A stretch of DNA of 64,000 bases from Methylobrevis albus (GTDB lineage: Bacteria > Pseudomonadota > Alphaproteobacteria > Rhizobiales > Pleomorphomonadaceae), in contig NZ_JADZLT010000042.1 in NCBI RefSeq assembly GCF_015904235.1, forward strand, positions 1-64,000, in the 5' to 3' direction. Position 1 is the first letter of the stretch. Each line of letters opens with the position of its first letter. The notes under the pieces were generated by a model. The model saw only the letters and a program-made list of their open reading frames with translations, did not search any database and was not told the origin of the DNA. This document shows positions 1 through 10,216 of the stretch, one piece after another. Both the position numbers and the translations under genes were made by a program.

Positions 1-219
1 CTGCTGATCGGGATGGGGGTGTGGGAGTACGCGGTGCCGGGCGGCAGTCCGCGGGTGGGGATCCTGCGCTTCGAGACGACGCGGGGCGACCGGTTGTTCG
101 TGTCGCTGCTCGGCAGCGCGTTCATCTGTCTTTTCTGGCTCGGGCTGGTCGGCCCGAGCCTGTGGTGGGCTCTGGCCCTCTGCCTCGGCTACGCGCTCTG
201 CGTGTTTCGCTGGGTGTAG
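1..219 (+). CDS. DUF2160 small membrane protein of glycerol ABC transporter operon (5' partial)
   Basis: The reading frame is open from the first base of the window, so the N-terminus lies upstream. About 72 residues are visible: a soluble stretch with PGGSPRVGILRFETTRGDR, then two hydrophobic segments ending in the C-terminal FRWV. This matches what I know of the DUF2160 family, proteins of about 90-100 residues found between the permeases and the binding protein of rhizobial glpSTPQUV glycerol transporters. The gene directly downstream is a GlpV-like binding protein, which supports this. Its molecular role is not established; it is presumably an accessory membrane component of glycerol uptake. 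Confidence 0.85.
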   Translation: MLIGMGVWEYAVPGGSPRVGILRFETTRGDRLFVSLLGSAFICLFWLGLVGPSLWWALALCLGYALCVFRWV

Positions 220-308
220 GGGGCGGTCAGGGACGGACGGCGGCAAGGCGCGGCCGTCCATGCGTGGGAACCGGCAACGAAGAATTCGAATCCTTGGGAG
301 GATCGACT

Positions 309-2042
<1,734 letters not shown>

Positions 2043-2086
2043 TCCCGGCCCGGCTGGGTGACCGGCCGGTGACGTGACACGAGAAA

Positions 2087-2110
2087 GGCCGGGGCGGCGA
2101 CGCCCCGGCC
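2087..2110 (+). terminator. Strong GC hairpin after glpV
   Basis: GGCCGGGGCG, a GCGA loop and CGCCCCGGCC form a perfect 10-bp stem 45 bases after the glpV stop codon. There is no T-run, so intrinsic termination is uncertain; it may instead protect the 3' end of the transcript. Confidence 0.45.
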
Positions 2111-2240
2111 GACGTTCGAGGGGTGAAGCGCGGGAATGCGACCGGAGTCGCTTTCGTTCGACTGCCTTTACTCACTGTCATGGTCCGCCTGCGCGCATCA
2201 TGACGGGGACGGGGAGGGGACGAGGGGGACCGGAACCACG

Positions 2241-2378
2241 GTCGTTGCCGGGCTCGACCCGGCAACCCGATGGCCTCGCCCTGCGCGATGGCTTATCCTC
2301 AGGCACCGTCTTGTCTTTTCGCTCGAGCCTCCGCCCGCGGCGCGGCGAGCGGGTCGCCGGGTCAAGCCCGGCGATGAC
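2241..2378. repeat. Pair of inverted REP-like palindromes upstream of glpK
   Basis: Two short units face each other. Unit 1 (2241-2268) contains GTTGCCGGG-CTCGA-CCCGGCAAC, unit 2 (2351-2378) contains TCGCCGGG-TCAAG-CCCGGCGA. Each is a hairpin, and unit 2 reverse-complemented matches unit 1 with a few changes, so they form a BIME-like pair. The same unit type recurs at 35131-35264. The 485-bp gap 2043-2527 otherwise shows no gene. Confidence 0.7.
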
Positions 2379-2527
2379 GACGGAAGGGCCGGAGCCGGAT
2401 ACCGATCGACGGCATTCGCCCGCCGGGCCGCCGAACTCCACAGTCCCGGCAGCGACTGCGCAATCCGGGGGCGGCTCCCCCGACACGACCAGCGATCCGC
2501 CGCCGGCGCGGCGACAGGGGAGACGAC

Positions 2528-4024
2528 ATGAGCGGACATATCCTCGCCATCGACCAGGGCACCACGTCGACGCGGGCCATCGTGTTCGGACCCGACCGGG
2601 CGGTGGCCGGCACCGGGCAGCAGGAGTTTCCGCAGCATTATCCGCATCCGGGCTGGGTCGAGCACGATCCGGCCGACCTCTGGCGCACGACGGTGGAGAC
2701 GGTGAAGGCGGCGCTCGCCGCCGCCCGGGTGGAGGTCGACGAGATCGCGGCGATCGGCATCACCAACCAGCGCGAGACGACGCTGGTCTGGGACAAGGCG
2801 ACCGGCACGCCGGTCTATCCGGCGATCGTCTGGCAGGACCGGCGCACGGCCGAGCTCTGCGACCGGCTGAAGGCGGAGGGCGCCGAGCCGGCGTTCTCGG
2901 CGAAGACCGGGCTGCTGCTCGATCCCTATTTCTCCGGCACCAAGATCGCCTGGATCCTCGAGCACGTCGACGGCGCCCGCGCCCGGGCCGAGGCGGGTGA
3001 GCTCGCCTTCGGCACGGTCGACAGCTGGCTGATCTGGAACCTCACCGGCGGCCGGGTGCACGCGACCGACGCCACCAACGCCGCGCGGACGCTGGTCTAT
3101 GACATCCGCACCGGCGACTGGGACGACGAACTCTTGAAGCTGCTCGGCATTCCGCGCGCGATGCTGCCGGAGGTGAAGGACTGTGCCGCCGATTTCGGCG
3201 CGACCGATCCGGCGCTGTTCGGCCGGCCGATCCCGATCTTCGGCGTCGCCGGCGACCAGCAGGCGGCGACCGTCGGGCAGGCCTGCTTCGAGCCCGGCAT
3301 GCTGAAATCCACCTACGGCACCGGCTGCTTTGCCGTGCTCAACACCGGCGACGCCTTCGTGACGTCGAACAACCGGCTGCTCACCACCATCGCCTATCGC
3401 CTCGACGGGCGCACGACCTATGCGCTGGAGGGCTCGATCTTCGTCGCGGGCGCGGCGGTGCAGTGGCTGCGCGACGGGCTGAAGCTGATCGACAAGGCGG
3501 ATTCGACCGGCGCCATGGCGGCGGCCGCCGACCCCGAGCAGGACGTCTACCTGGTGCCGGCCTTCACCGGCCTCGGCGCGCCGTGGTGGGACCCTGACGC
3601 GCGCGCGGCGATCTTCGGCATGACGCGCAACACCGGGCCGAACGAGTTCGCCCGCGCGGCGCTGGAGGCCGTCTGCTACCAGACCGCCGACCTCGTCGAC
3701 GCGATGCACGGCGACTGGGCGAGCGGGGACGCCGGTGGCGAGACCATCCTGCGCGTCGACGGCGGCATGGTGGCGAGCGACTGGACCATGCAGCGCCTCG
3801 CCGACATCCTCGACGCGCCGGTCGACCGGCCGGTGATCCGCGAGACGACGGCGCTCGGCGCCGCCTGGCTCGCGGGGCGGCAGGCCGGGCTGTGGCCGGA
3901 CGAGGCGGGCTTTGCCGCATCCTGGCGCCGCGACCGCCGTTTCGAGCCGGACCTCGGCGACGAGGCGCGGCGGCGCAAGCTCGCCGGCTGGCGGGATGCG
4001 GTGGCGCGGACCCGGGTGCGCTAG
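2528..4024 (+). CDS. glpK: Glycerol kinase
   Basis: A 498-residue FGGY-family kinase that phosphorylates glycerol to sn-glycerol 3-phosphate with ATP in the cytoplasm. The N-terminal phosphate-binding motif [10 protein letters not shown] (residues 9-18), the glycerol-site region with TNQRETT, and the C-terminal ATP-binding stretch [18 protein letters not shown] are all present, and the length equals that of characterised GlpK proteins. Start ATG follows GGGGAGACG. It sits 485 bp downstream of glpV on the same strand, separated by a REP pair, and completes uptake plus activation of glycerol. The next gene is on the opposite strand, so it ends its transcription unit. Confidence 0.97.
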   Translation: MSGHILAIDQGTTSTRAIVFGPDRAVAGTGQQEFPQHYPHPGWVEHDPADLWRTTVETVKAALAAARVEVDEIAAIGITNQRETTLVWDKATGTPVYPAIVWQDRRTAELCDRLKAEGAEPAFSAKTGLLLDPYFSGTKIAWILEHVDGARARAEAGELAFGTVDSWLIWNLTGGRVHATDATNAARTLVYDIRTGDWDDELLKLLGIPRAMLPEVKDCAADFGATDPALFGRPIPIFGVAGDQQAATVGQACFEPGMLKSTYGTGCFAVLNTGDAFVTSNNRLLTTIAYRLDGRTTYALEGSIFVAGAAVQWLRDGLKLIDKADSTGAMAAAADPEQDVYLVPAFTGLGAPWWDPDARAAIFGMTRNTGPNEFARAALEAVCYQTADLVDAMHGDWASGDAGGETILRVDGGMVASDWTMQRLADILDAPVDRPVIRETTALGAAWLAGRQAGLWPDEAGFAASWRRDRRFEPDLGDEARRRKLAGWRDAVARTRVR

Positions 4025-4049
4025 GACGCGCCGGTGCTGCAGCGGCCGC

Positions 4050-4370
4050 TCAGGCCGCGCCGTCCGGGCAGTAGATGTCGTAGAGCACCTCGATGACGCG
4101 GCGGGCATCGTGCGAGGCGAGGCGGTAGTAGATCGTCTGGGCGTCGCGCCGGGTGGCGACGATGCCGAGGTCGCGCAGCTTGGCGAGGTGCTGCGACAGT
4201 GCCGACTGGCTGAGGCCGACGGTTTCGGCGAGCGCGCCGACCGACATCTCGCGATCGACCAGCCTGCACAGCACCATCAGCCGCTTCGGCTGCCCGAGCG
4301 CCGCCAGCAGCTGCGCCGCTTCCTCGGCGCGGCCTTCCAGCCCGGCCGCCGCGACCGCCGTGTCGTTCAT
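4050..4370 (-). CDS. ArsR-family regulator with BigR/SqrR-type cysteine pair
   Basis: A 106-residue winged-helix repressor of the ArsR/SmtB fold, with the recognition region VGLSQSALSQHLAKLRDLG. I chose the second ATG (4370) because AGGA lies 5-6 bases upstream; an ATG 12 bases earlier contains that Shine-Dalgarno. No metal-site cysteine cluster is seen. Instead Cys35 (in MVLCRLV) and Cys101 (in YDIYCPDG) stand where BigR, SqrR and YgaV carry the two cysteines that form a tetrasulfide bridge on contact with persulfides. Inference: it may sense sulfane sulfur. Unlike typical BigR genes it is not beside a sulfur dioxygenase; neighbours are glpK (convergent) and an amidotransferase (divergent). 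Confidence 0.85.
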   Translation of the reverse strand: MNDTAVAAAGLEGRAEEAAQLLAALGQPKRLMVLCRLVDREMSVGALAETVGLSQSALSQHLAKLRDLGIVATRRDAQTIYYRLASHDARRVIEVLYDIYCPDGAA

Positions 4371-4663
4371 GACCGTCCTCATGTGTAGCGCGCCTTCGAA
4401 GGGGTCTCGTTTCGCGCGGCACCGACCCCGACCATAGAGCCTCGGCGCCGGGGGCGAAAGTCGCCGTCGCGGTTTTGCATGGCAGGCACGCCGAGCCCTG
4501 CAAGGAGCGCGGAAAGACGACGACTTGCACAGGTTTTCCGCGTGGCCTTCATTTTGGCGGCTATGCGCGGCATTGTAGAGGCGTTCGGCCGCACGAATCG
4601 CCGGTATCGGCGCCGAACGCCGCCGACGCCTGCCTCCCGCCCCGCCGAGTGCGCCCAGGAATC

Positions 4664-5431
4664 ATGCCCACCGCTCCGTCCGCGCCGCCCGCCCCGAGTG
4701 TTCCGCCCGCCGAACGGCCGAAGGTGCTGATCGTCCTGCACCAGGAGACGTCGAGCCCCGGCCGCGTCGGCCAGGCGCTGGAGCGGCGCGGCTTTCACCT
4801 CGATATCCGCCGGCCGCGCTTCGGCGACCTGCTGCCGCAGACGCTGGAGGCGCATCGCGGCGCGGTGGTGTTCGGCGGGCCGATGAGCGCCAACGATCCC
4901 GAGCCCTGGATCCACCGCGAGATCGACTGGATGGAGGTGCCGCTGCGCGAGCAGGCGCCGTTCCTCGGCATCTGCCTCGGGGCGCAGATGCTGGCGCGCC
5001 ATCTCGGCGCCCGCGTCGCGCCGCACGGCGATGGCCTCGCCGAGATCGGCTACTACCGGCTGCGGCCGACGGCGAGCGGCAGCAGCCTGATGGACTGGCC
5101 GGACTTCGTCTACCAGTGGCACCGCGAGGGCTTCGAGGTGCCGGCGGGCGGCGAGTTGCTCGCGACCGGCGACGCCTTCGAGAACCAGGCGTTCCGGGTC
5201 GGCCCGGCCGCCTACGGCATCCAGTTCCACGCCGAGCTCACCTATCACATGATGAACCGCTGGACCGTGCACGGCAGCGCCCGCATGGCGATGCCGGGGG
5301 CGCAGGGGCGGCGCGATCATTTCGCCGGCCGCGCGCTGCACGATGCGGCGGTGCGCGCCTGGCTCGACCGGTTCCTCGACCTCTGGATCGGCACGGCCGA
5401 CCAGCCGGCGGCGCAGGCCGCGGCCGGCTGA
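4664..5431 (+). CDS. Class I glutamine amidotransferase-like protein
   Basis: About 255 residues. After a proline/alanine-rich N-terminal tail the GATase fold starts at KVLIVLHQET. The nucleophile elbow GICLGAQMLARH contains the catalytic Cys, and GIQFHAELT contains the catalytic His with the following Glu, so the triad is intact. No synthetase domain is attached. This pattern fits stand-alone GATase1 proteins of the GuaA-like group, some of which hydrolyse gamma-glutamyl compounds; the substrate cannot be told. The ATG at 4664 (after CCAGGAATC) is chosen because upstream in-frame sequence looks non-coding. It is divergent from the ArsR gene. Confidence 0.85.
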   Translation: MPTAPSAPPAPSVPPAERPKVLIVLHQETSSPGRVGQALERRGFHLDIRRPRFGDLLPQTLEAHRGAVVFGGPMSANDPEPWIHREIDWMEVPLREQAPFLGICLGAQMLARHLGARVAPHGDGLAEIGYYRLRPTASGSSLMDWPDFVYQWHREGFEVPAGGELLATGDAFENQAFRVGPAAYGIQFHAELTYHMMNRWTVHGSARMAMPGAQGRRDHFAGRALHDAAVRAWLDRFLDLWIGTADQPAAQAAAG

Positions 5432-5464
5432 GCCGGGCCCGCGCGCCCGGGCACCCGCAAGACC

Positions 5465-6529
5465 TCAGGCGACGGAAAAGGCAACGCTCTCGAAGGCGCC
5501 GACGAGGTCCTGGTCGAGCTTCGGCCCCATGCCGACGATGATGTCGTAGGCCTCGCGGGCGGGCAGCGGCTCCTTGTAGGAGCGCCGCTCGATTAGCGCC
5601 GCGAAGATGTCGCAGATGGTGACGATGCGGATCAGGTCCGAGATCTCGGTGCCGCGCAGGCCCTGCGGATAGCCCGAGCCGTCCAGCATCTCGTGGTGAT
5701 GCAGCGCCACCTCGGCGACTTCGCCGGCGGTTTCGGGATAGCGGCTGAGAATCTCGTGGCCGACGGTGACGTGGCTGCGCATCAGGCGCGTTTCGTCCTC
5801 GGTCAGCCGCCCGGGCTTGTCGATCACGGACTTCGGGATCGCCGACTTGCCGATGTCGTGGAAGAAGGCCGCCGTGAACAGGCGCGACACCTCGCGGCCC
5901 GACAGGCCGAGATGGCTGGCGAAGGCGACGGCAACGGTGGTGACCAGCGAGCAGTGCTGGATCGTGGTGTCCTGATTGCGCGAGATCGCGTCGATCAGCA
6001 GGTAGAGCGGGGTGGTCTCCACCTGGCGCGAGAAGTCCTGGCTGAGCCCGGCGTAGAAGTCGCGATCGAAGGTCGGCATCGAGCCGAACATCTCGAAGGC
6101 GGCGGCCGTCGCCTGGAACACCGAATGGGCGACGGCCTTGGCTTCGGTGACCCGCATCCGGCTGGCGGCGAGATAGTCGGCGTCGATGACGCCGATCAGC
6201 CTGAGCAGCGGATCGAGGCGCGGGCCGGCCTTGGTGACGTAGCCGATGCCGAGGTTGTCGAGCGCGACGATGTCACCGGCGGTGACGTTCGGTCCCCACA
6301 CGATCGTCCGCCGCAAGGACGCGGGCCGGGCGATCGCGCGCCAGGCCGCCGCGGTCGCGACGCCCTGCGGCTCGGCGATGATGTAGACGGGCGCGTCGGG
6401 AACCGCGCCGGGCGACCGGGCGAGGTCGTCGATCACCATGAGGTCGGCGGCGATGCCCGACCGCGCCATGGCGGTGGCGAGCGCGCGCGCATCATCCACG
6501 CGGCGGCAGATCAACAAGGCGCGTTTCAA
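5465..6529 (-). CDS. HD-GYP domain protein with degenerate receiver
   Basis: A 354-residue protein starting at TTG (6529) behind GAGGAG. Residues 1-115 have a receiver-like alternation but no clear phospho-accepting Asp in the VYIIAEP strand, so it looks like a pseudo-receiver. Residues 180-350 form the HD-GYP phosphodiesterase domain: HDIGK (His224-Asp225), HHE at 278-280 and DGSGYPQGL at 283-291, all metal and substrate residues retained. HD-GYP enzymes hydrolyse cyclic di-GMP to GMP, so this is probably an active phosphodiesterase. The AT-rich sequence at 6555-6620 is its likely promoter region. Confidence 0.9.
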   Translation of the reverse strand: MKRALLICRRVDDARALATAMARSGIAADLMVIDDLARSPGAVPDAPVYIIAEPQGVATAAAWRAIARPASLRRTIVWGPNVTAGDIVALDNLGIGYVTKAGPRLDPLLRLIGVIDADYLAASRMRVTEAKAVAHSVFQATAAAFEMFGSMPTFDRDFYAGLSQDFSRQVETTPLYLLIDAISRNQDTTIQHCSLVTTVAVAFASHLGLSGREVSRLFTAAFFHDIGKSAIPKSVIDKPGRLTEDETRLMRSHVTVGHEILSRYPETAGEVAEVALHHHEMLDGSGYPQGLRGTEISDLIRIVTICDIFAALIERRSYKEPLPAREAYDIIVGMGPKLDQDLVGAFESVAFSVA

Positions 6530-6989
6530 ACTGAACTCCTCGCCTCAACCAGTTCGGGTTGATGCATGGCGTCATCATATGTATTGCGGGTTAAATAATG
6601 TCTTTTATCGATGAGTGTCAGTCAGCAAAAGACCGCAGGCGGCGGCCGGCGCCCCGCGTGGTGCGCGGCGAAAGCGGGCGGGCAGTCATGGATTGCGGAT
6701 GCGGCGCGCAATTTCGCATATCGCGACTTCGATTTTTGCGCCTCGCAAAATGCAAAACCGCCCAAACCCGGATCATCCTCTTGAAGACGCGGCATTTTCC
6801 GGCGCCGCGCCGGGGGCAGCTAGGGCTGTGATCTCTCGCCGGCGACAACGATTTGGCAACCACGACCTGCGAAAGTCCGGGTGTCGGCAGTCAGTTTCGC
6901 GTCGTCGACCTGCCGGACGGAAGCAAGTGGCCCAGCCTGGTTTTGCGTAGGGCCGGCTTCCGATCCGGCAAGTGTTTCCGGGCGCCCGC
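6530..6989. other. Intergenic region, 460 bp
   Basis: The part nearest 6530 is AT-rich (TATGTATTGCGGGTTAAATAAT around 6578-6599) and probably holds the promoter of the HD-GYP gene. A 77-codon frame from 6598 has no Shine-Dalgarno and an arginine-rich composition without family resemblance; I do not annotate it. Nothing else is recognisable. Confidence 0.4.
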
Positions 6990-7874
6990 TCAGGCCCTGC
7001 GGGCCAGCATCAGCGCCCCGTCCATCGCATCGCCCGCCGGCAGCGCCAGGATCGGCGCCAGCTGGGGCCCGAGCAGCGGGCGATAGACCGCGGCGAGGCC
7101 GCCGACGAGCGCCACCGGCGCCTCCGCCTGACCCGCGAGCACGCCGACCAGCGCCTCCACCTCCGCCACCGCCTCATCGCGCAGCGCCAGCGCGACCCGG
7201 TCGCCGGCTTCCGCATGGGCAAAGACCAGCGGCGCAAGCGCGCCGTAATCGGCGGGCCTTGCGCCGAGCGACCAGGCACAGAGCGCGGCAGCGTCGGCAT
7301 GCGGCTGCATCACCGCCGCCGTCAGCGCCGACGCCGGCGCCAGCCCCTCGTGGGCGGCGAGCGCCCGGCGCACGGCGCGCTGGCCGAGCACGGCGCCCGA
7401 GCCGCCGTCGCTGATCGCAAAGCCCCAGCCGCCGACCCGGATCCGTGCCGCGCCGCGGCGCGCATAGCCCTGGCTGCCGGTGCCGAGGATGAGGATGGCG
7501 CCGTCGCGGCCGGCGTGGGCGCCGAGGCAGGCGGTTTCGGCGTCGGAGACGACGGCGAGGCGGCCGAGGCCGAAAGCGTGCGCGGCGAGCGCCGCGGCGG
7601 TGCCGCTCGCCTCGACGCCGGCGAGGCCGAAGGCGGCGTCGGTGTCGGCGCGGTCGGCCGGGCCGAGGCCGGCCGCGGCGAAGGCGTCGCCGACGGCGGC
7701 GGCGAGCGCGGCGGTGGCGGGCTCGAGCCCGAGGGTGAGGTTGGCGGGGCCGCCGCGGCCCTCGGCGAGGATGCGGCCGTCCCGGTCGACGAGGCGGGCG
7801 CGGCAGCCGGTGCCGCCGCCGTCGACGCCGATGAAGAAGCGCGGGGTCCGGAGCACGGCGGCCGTGTCCGTCAC
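6990..7874 (-). CDS. BadF/BadG/BcrA/BcrD-family ATPase, probable N-acetylglucosamine kinase
   Basis: A 294-residue actin-fold ATPase. The phosphate-1 loop GVDGGGTGCRARLVD lies near residues 13-27, and GGWGFAISDGGSGAVLGQ carries the sugar-kinase signature seen in bacterial glucosamine and N-acetylglucosamine kinases of this family. The cysteines that would bind the iron-sulfur cluster of benzoyl-CoA reductase activators are absent, so a sugar kinase is far more likely. The GTG start (7874) overlaps the stop of the upstream TerB-like gene by 4 bases (GTGA), meaning the two are translationally coupled. No sugar transporter or deacetylase is nearby to confirm the substrate. Confidence 0.8.
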   Translation of the reverse strand: MTDTAAVLRTPRFFIGVDGGGTGCRARLVDRDGRILAEGRGGPANLTLGLEPATAALAAAVGDAFAAAGLGPADRADTDAAFGLAGVEASGTAAALAAHAFGLGRLAVVSDAETACLGAHAGRDGAILILGTGSQGYARRGAARIRVGGWGFAISDGGSGAVLGQRAVRRALAAHEGLAPASALTAAVMQPHADAAALCAWSLGARPADYGALAPLVFAHAEAGDRVALALRDEAVAEVEALVGVLAGQAEAPVALVGGLAAVYRPLLGPQLAPILALPAGDAMDGALMLARRA

Positions 7875-8329
7875 GTGCCGCGCGCGGTGGCGGCGATGCG
7901 CTTCTTCAGGCGCAGCCGCACGGTGCTGGAGACGCCGAGCAGGTCGGCAATGCGCCAGATGATGTCGTCTTCGAGTTCCTGGGCGAGGCCGTCGGAATAG
8001 ACGAGTTCCCAGAGGATCTCGATCAGCCGTTCGCGGGCGGGGAGCTCGAGCCGCCGGTTGATCACCGCGGTGAAGCCGGTGAGGTCGACCGCCTCGAGGT
8101 CGAGCCGGCGCGCCTCGGCGATCAGCGCGTCGGTGCGACCACCGGAGAGCTTGAACGCCTTCATCAGCGCGCCGCGCATGGTCTCGCGCTCCGACACGGT
8201 GGTCGCGCCGTCGATCGCCACGACGTGCACCATCAGCGCCGCCGTGGCGAGACGGACGTCGACGACGCCGTCGTCGGCTTCGTCGCGGCCCGTGAGGTCG
8301 CGCAGCATCGTCATGAGGGCGTCGAACAC
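7871..8329 (-). CDS. TerB-family protein
   Basis: About 152 residues, all helical. The pattern FDALMTMLRDLTG, then RLATAALMVHVVAIDGATTVSERETM and a C-terminal EILWELVYSDGLAQELEDDIIWRIADLLGVS, is that of TerB domains (tellurite-resistance/YjfR helical bundle), with two acidic metal-binding-like repeats (VAIDGATTVSE and VYSDGLAQELED). The start is set at the GTG 8329 because family members begin at this FDxL motif; TTG at 8332 or ATG at 8392 are alternatives. Its stop overlaps the sugar kinase start. The exact function of stand-alone TerB proteins in Hyphomicrobiales is unknown. Confidence 0.8.
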   Translation of the reverse strand: MFDALMTMLRDLTGRDEADDGVVDVRLATAALMVHVVAIDGATTVSERETMRGALMKAFKLSGGRTDALIAEARRLDLEAVDLTGFTAVINRRLELPARERLIEILWELVYSDGLAQELEDDIIWRIADLLGVSSTVRLRLKKRIAATARGT

Positions 8330-8507
8330 CAAGCGATCCGCTCCGCGCCGCGGGGATCGGCCATGGCGGCCGCTCCTCTCCGGATCGATCATAGGCAGCG
8401 GCGGCGCCATCGCAACGCGAAGGCGCAGGCACGGCGCTTGATCGCGGACGACTGCGGCTTCAGTGTCACACACCGCATCCGCGCCCGCCTGCATGAGAGG
8501 ACCGACG

Positions 8508-8975
8508 ATGGCCGACCCGATTCCGCTCGACGACCTGCTGGAGCAGGAACGCAGCCTCGTTTTCACGCGCTTCGACAACGAGACGGCGATCGCGCTCGGC
8601 CTCGACATCCTCGCCCGCGGCCGGGCGCGCGGCCTGCCGATCACCGTCGACGTCTCGCGCGCCGGCCAGCAGCTGTTCCATGCGGCGCTCGCCGGCACCG
8701 CGGCCGACAACGACCGCTGGGTCGAACGGAAGTCCGCGGTGGTCTACCGCTTCGGGCACAGCTCGCTCTACGTCGGCGAACTCTGCCGGCAGCAGGGGCT
8801 GTCGTTCGAGGCGAAGTTCCTCGTCGACCCCAGGACCTATGCCGCGCACGGCGGCGCCTTCCCGATCACGGTGAAGGACGTCGGCCTCGTCGGCGTCGTC
8901 ACCGTCTCCGGCCTGCCGCAGCGCGACGACCATGCGCTGGTGGTCGAGGCGCTGGCCGAGTTCCTCAGCCGGTGA
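8508..8975 (+). CDS. UPF0303 / HbpS-GlcG fold heme-degrading-domain protein
   Basis: A 155-residue protein of the UPF0303 family, a branch of the HbpS/GlcG-like fold often labelled heme-degrading domain. Characteristic stretches are ALGLDILARGRARGLPITVDV, a central KSAVVYRFGHSSLYVG and the C-terminal VGVVTVSGLPQRDDHALVVEAL. The ATG at 8508 is preceded by AGAGG 7 bases upstream; another in-frame ATG at 8493 lacks this. No signal peptide, so cytoplasmic. Its 3' end overlaps the convergent phosphatase gene by 11 bp. The biochemical role of the family is not settled. Confidence 0.85.
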   Translation: MADPIPLDDLLEQERSLVFTRFDNETAIALGLDILARGRARGLPITVDVSRAGQQLFHAALAGTAADNDRWVERKSAVVYRFGHSSLYVGELCRQQGLSFEAKFLVDPRTYAAHGGAFPITVKDVGLVGVVTVSGLPQRDDHALVVEALAEFLSR

Positions 8976-9762
8976 GCAGGGCCTCGAGCGCCGGGTAGAT
9001 CGCCGGCGCGCCCGCGATCACCGGGTTGCCACGGGTGAGGCCGTCGCCGGCGAGGAAGTCGTTGACCTTGCCGCCGGCGCCCTCGATCACCGCGATGGCG
9101 GCGAGGCAGTCCCAGGAATTGATGTGGCTCTCGACGTAGCCGAGCAGCCGGCCGCAGCCGACATAGCAGAGGCCGAGCGCGCCGGAGCCGTCGCGGTGGA
9201 ACATGCCGCCCTGGCGCAGCAGTCGCTCCAGCACCGGCAGCACGGGACCCGGTCCGACGCGGGTCGAATAGCCGACGCTGACGACGCCCTGGTCGAGCGC
9301 CTGGCCCGGATGCAGCGTCAGCGCCCGGCCGTTGAGCGTCGACGGGGTGCCGTGCCGGGCGAGGAACACCTCGCTCCGGGCCGGGGCGTAGACGGCGCCG
9401 ATCTCGATCACGCCGGCGCGGAGGTACGCGATCGAGACGCACCAGTTCGACATGCCGCTGAGGAAGGGCTGGGTGCCGTCGATCGGATCGACCACCCAGA
9501 TGCCCTGGCCCGGCGCCAGCGCGGTCATGCCGGTCTCCTCGCCGAGGAAGGCGTCCTCGGGAAACGCCTCGGCGATGCGGCCGCGAATCAGGCGCTCGGT
9601 CTCGACATCGGCCTCGCTGGCGAGATCCTGCAGGCCCTTCGTCTTGATGGTGAGCGTGCCGAGCCGCTGGAAGTAGCCGTTCGCGAGGTCGCCGGCCTCG
9701 GCGACGAGGGCCTGCACGAAGGCGAAGCGGGCGTCGATGGCGGGATCGGACAGGGTGGTCAT
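8965..9762 (-). CDS. Inositol monophosphatase-family phosphatase
   Basis: A 265-residue metal-dependent sugar/polyol phosphatase (IMPase/HisN superfamily). Motifs in order: LGEETG (first metal-binding acid), VVDPIDGTQPFLSG (the DPIDGT metal site), and the C-terminal SWDCLAAIAVIEGAGG with the last catalytic Asp. All the magnesium ligands appear intact. HisN-type histidinol phosphatases of alphaproteobacteria have this length and are a possible identity, but no histidine biosynthesis genes are adjacent. Start ATG at 9762 is preceded by GGATCC and an A/G-rich stretch of fair quality. The stop codon lies inside the convergent UPF0303 gene. Confidence 0.88.
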   Translation of the reverse strand: MTTLSDPAIDARFAFVQALVAEAGDLANGYFQRLGTLTIKTKGLQDLASEADVETERLIRGRIAEAFPEDAFLGEETGMTALAPGQGIWVVDPIDGTQPFLSGMSNWCVSIAYLRAGVIEIGAVYAPARSEVFLARHGTPSTLNGRALTLHPGQALDQGVVSVGYSTRVGPGPVLPVLERLLRQGGMFHRDGSGALGLCYVGCGRLLGYVESHINSWDCLAAIAVIEGAGGKVNDFLAGDGLTRGNPVIAGAPAIYPALEALLTG

Positions 9763-9939
9763 CGGGGATCCTTCGGAGGCGGACGGGCGCGGACGGGTTG
9801 TGCGGGCGGGCGGCCGCGACAGGGTAGGGCGGCGATGTTGCAGGGCCATATCAGGCGACCGCGCGGGGCGAAACCGGGGACGGGTGCATGGCAGGGTGGC
9901 GGGTGGAGGCCCTGACCCCGGGCTCGGTGGTGGAAGAAT

Positions 9940-10073
9940 CCCTCCCCCTTGTGGGGAGGGTGGCCCGGCCAAAGGCCGGGTCGGGAGGGGTTACGGCCTC
10001 GCCTTCGATCCGTGGAGAGGCTGCTACCCCTCCCGGCTCGCTGCGCTCGCCACCCTCCCCAGAAGGGGGAGGG
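9940..10073. repeat. Palindromic intergenic repeat
   Basis: The left arm begins CCCTCCCCCTTGTGGGGAGG at 9940 and the right arm ends with its inverted counterpart (CCTCCCCAGAAGGGGGAGGG, ending 10073). Each arm carries its own small hairpin (GGCCCGGCC-AAA-GGCCGGG on the left; a GGC...GCC palindrome on the right) and a GGGAGGGGT/ACCCCTCCC inner block. I take it to be a transcribed palindromic element. The gap 9763-10216 shows no gene besides it. Confidence 0.75.
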
Positions 10074-10216
10074 ATGTCTCTACGACTAAGCCCGCACTCC
10101 TAGGCGCCTTCGCGCGCGCGGCGCAGGTGATTGCCCGGCGGCAGCGCTTGCCGCCCGATCGCCCCCGTGCACCAATGCCCTCCAGTGCTGCCCCAGCCAT
10201 GCCGTCGGACCCTGCC

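Noticed and set aside
21..308. N-terminal extension of the glycerol-binding protein to position 21
   Set aside because: It overlaps the DUF2160 gene, is not protein-like, and the ATG at 309 has a Shine-Dalgarno and signal peptide.
6598..6831. 77-codon frame upstream of the HD-GYP gene
   Set aside because: No Shine-Dalgarno, arginine-rich composition, no family resemblance.
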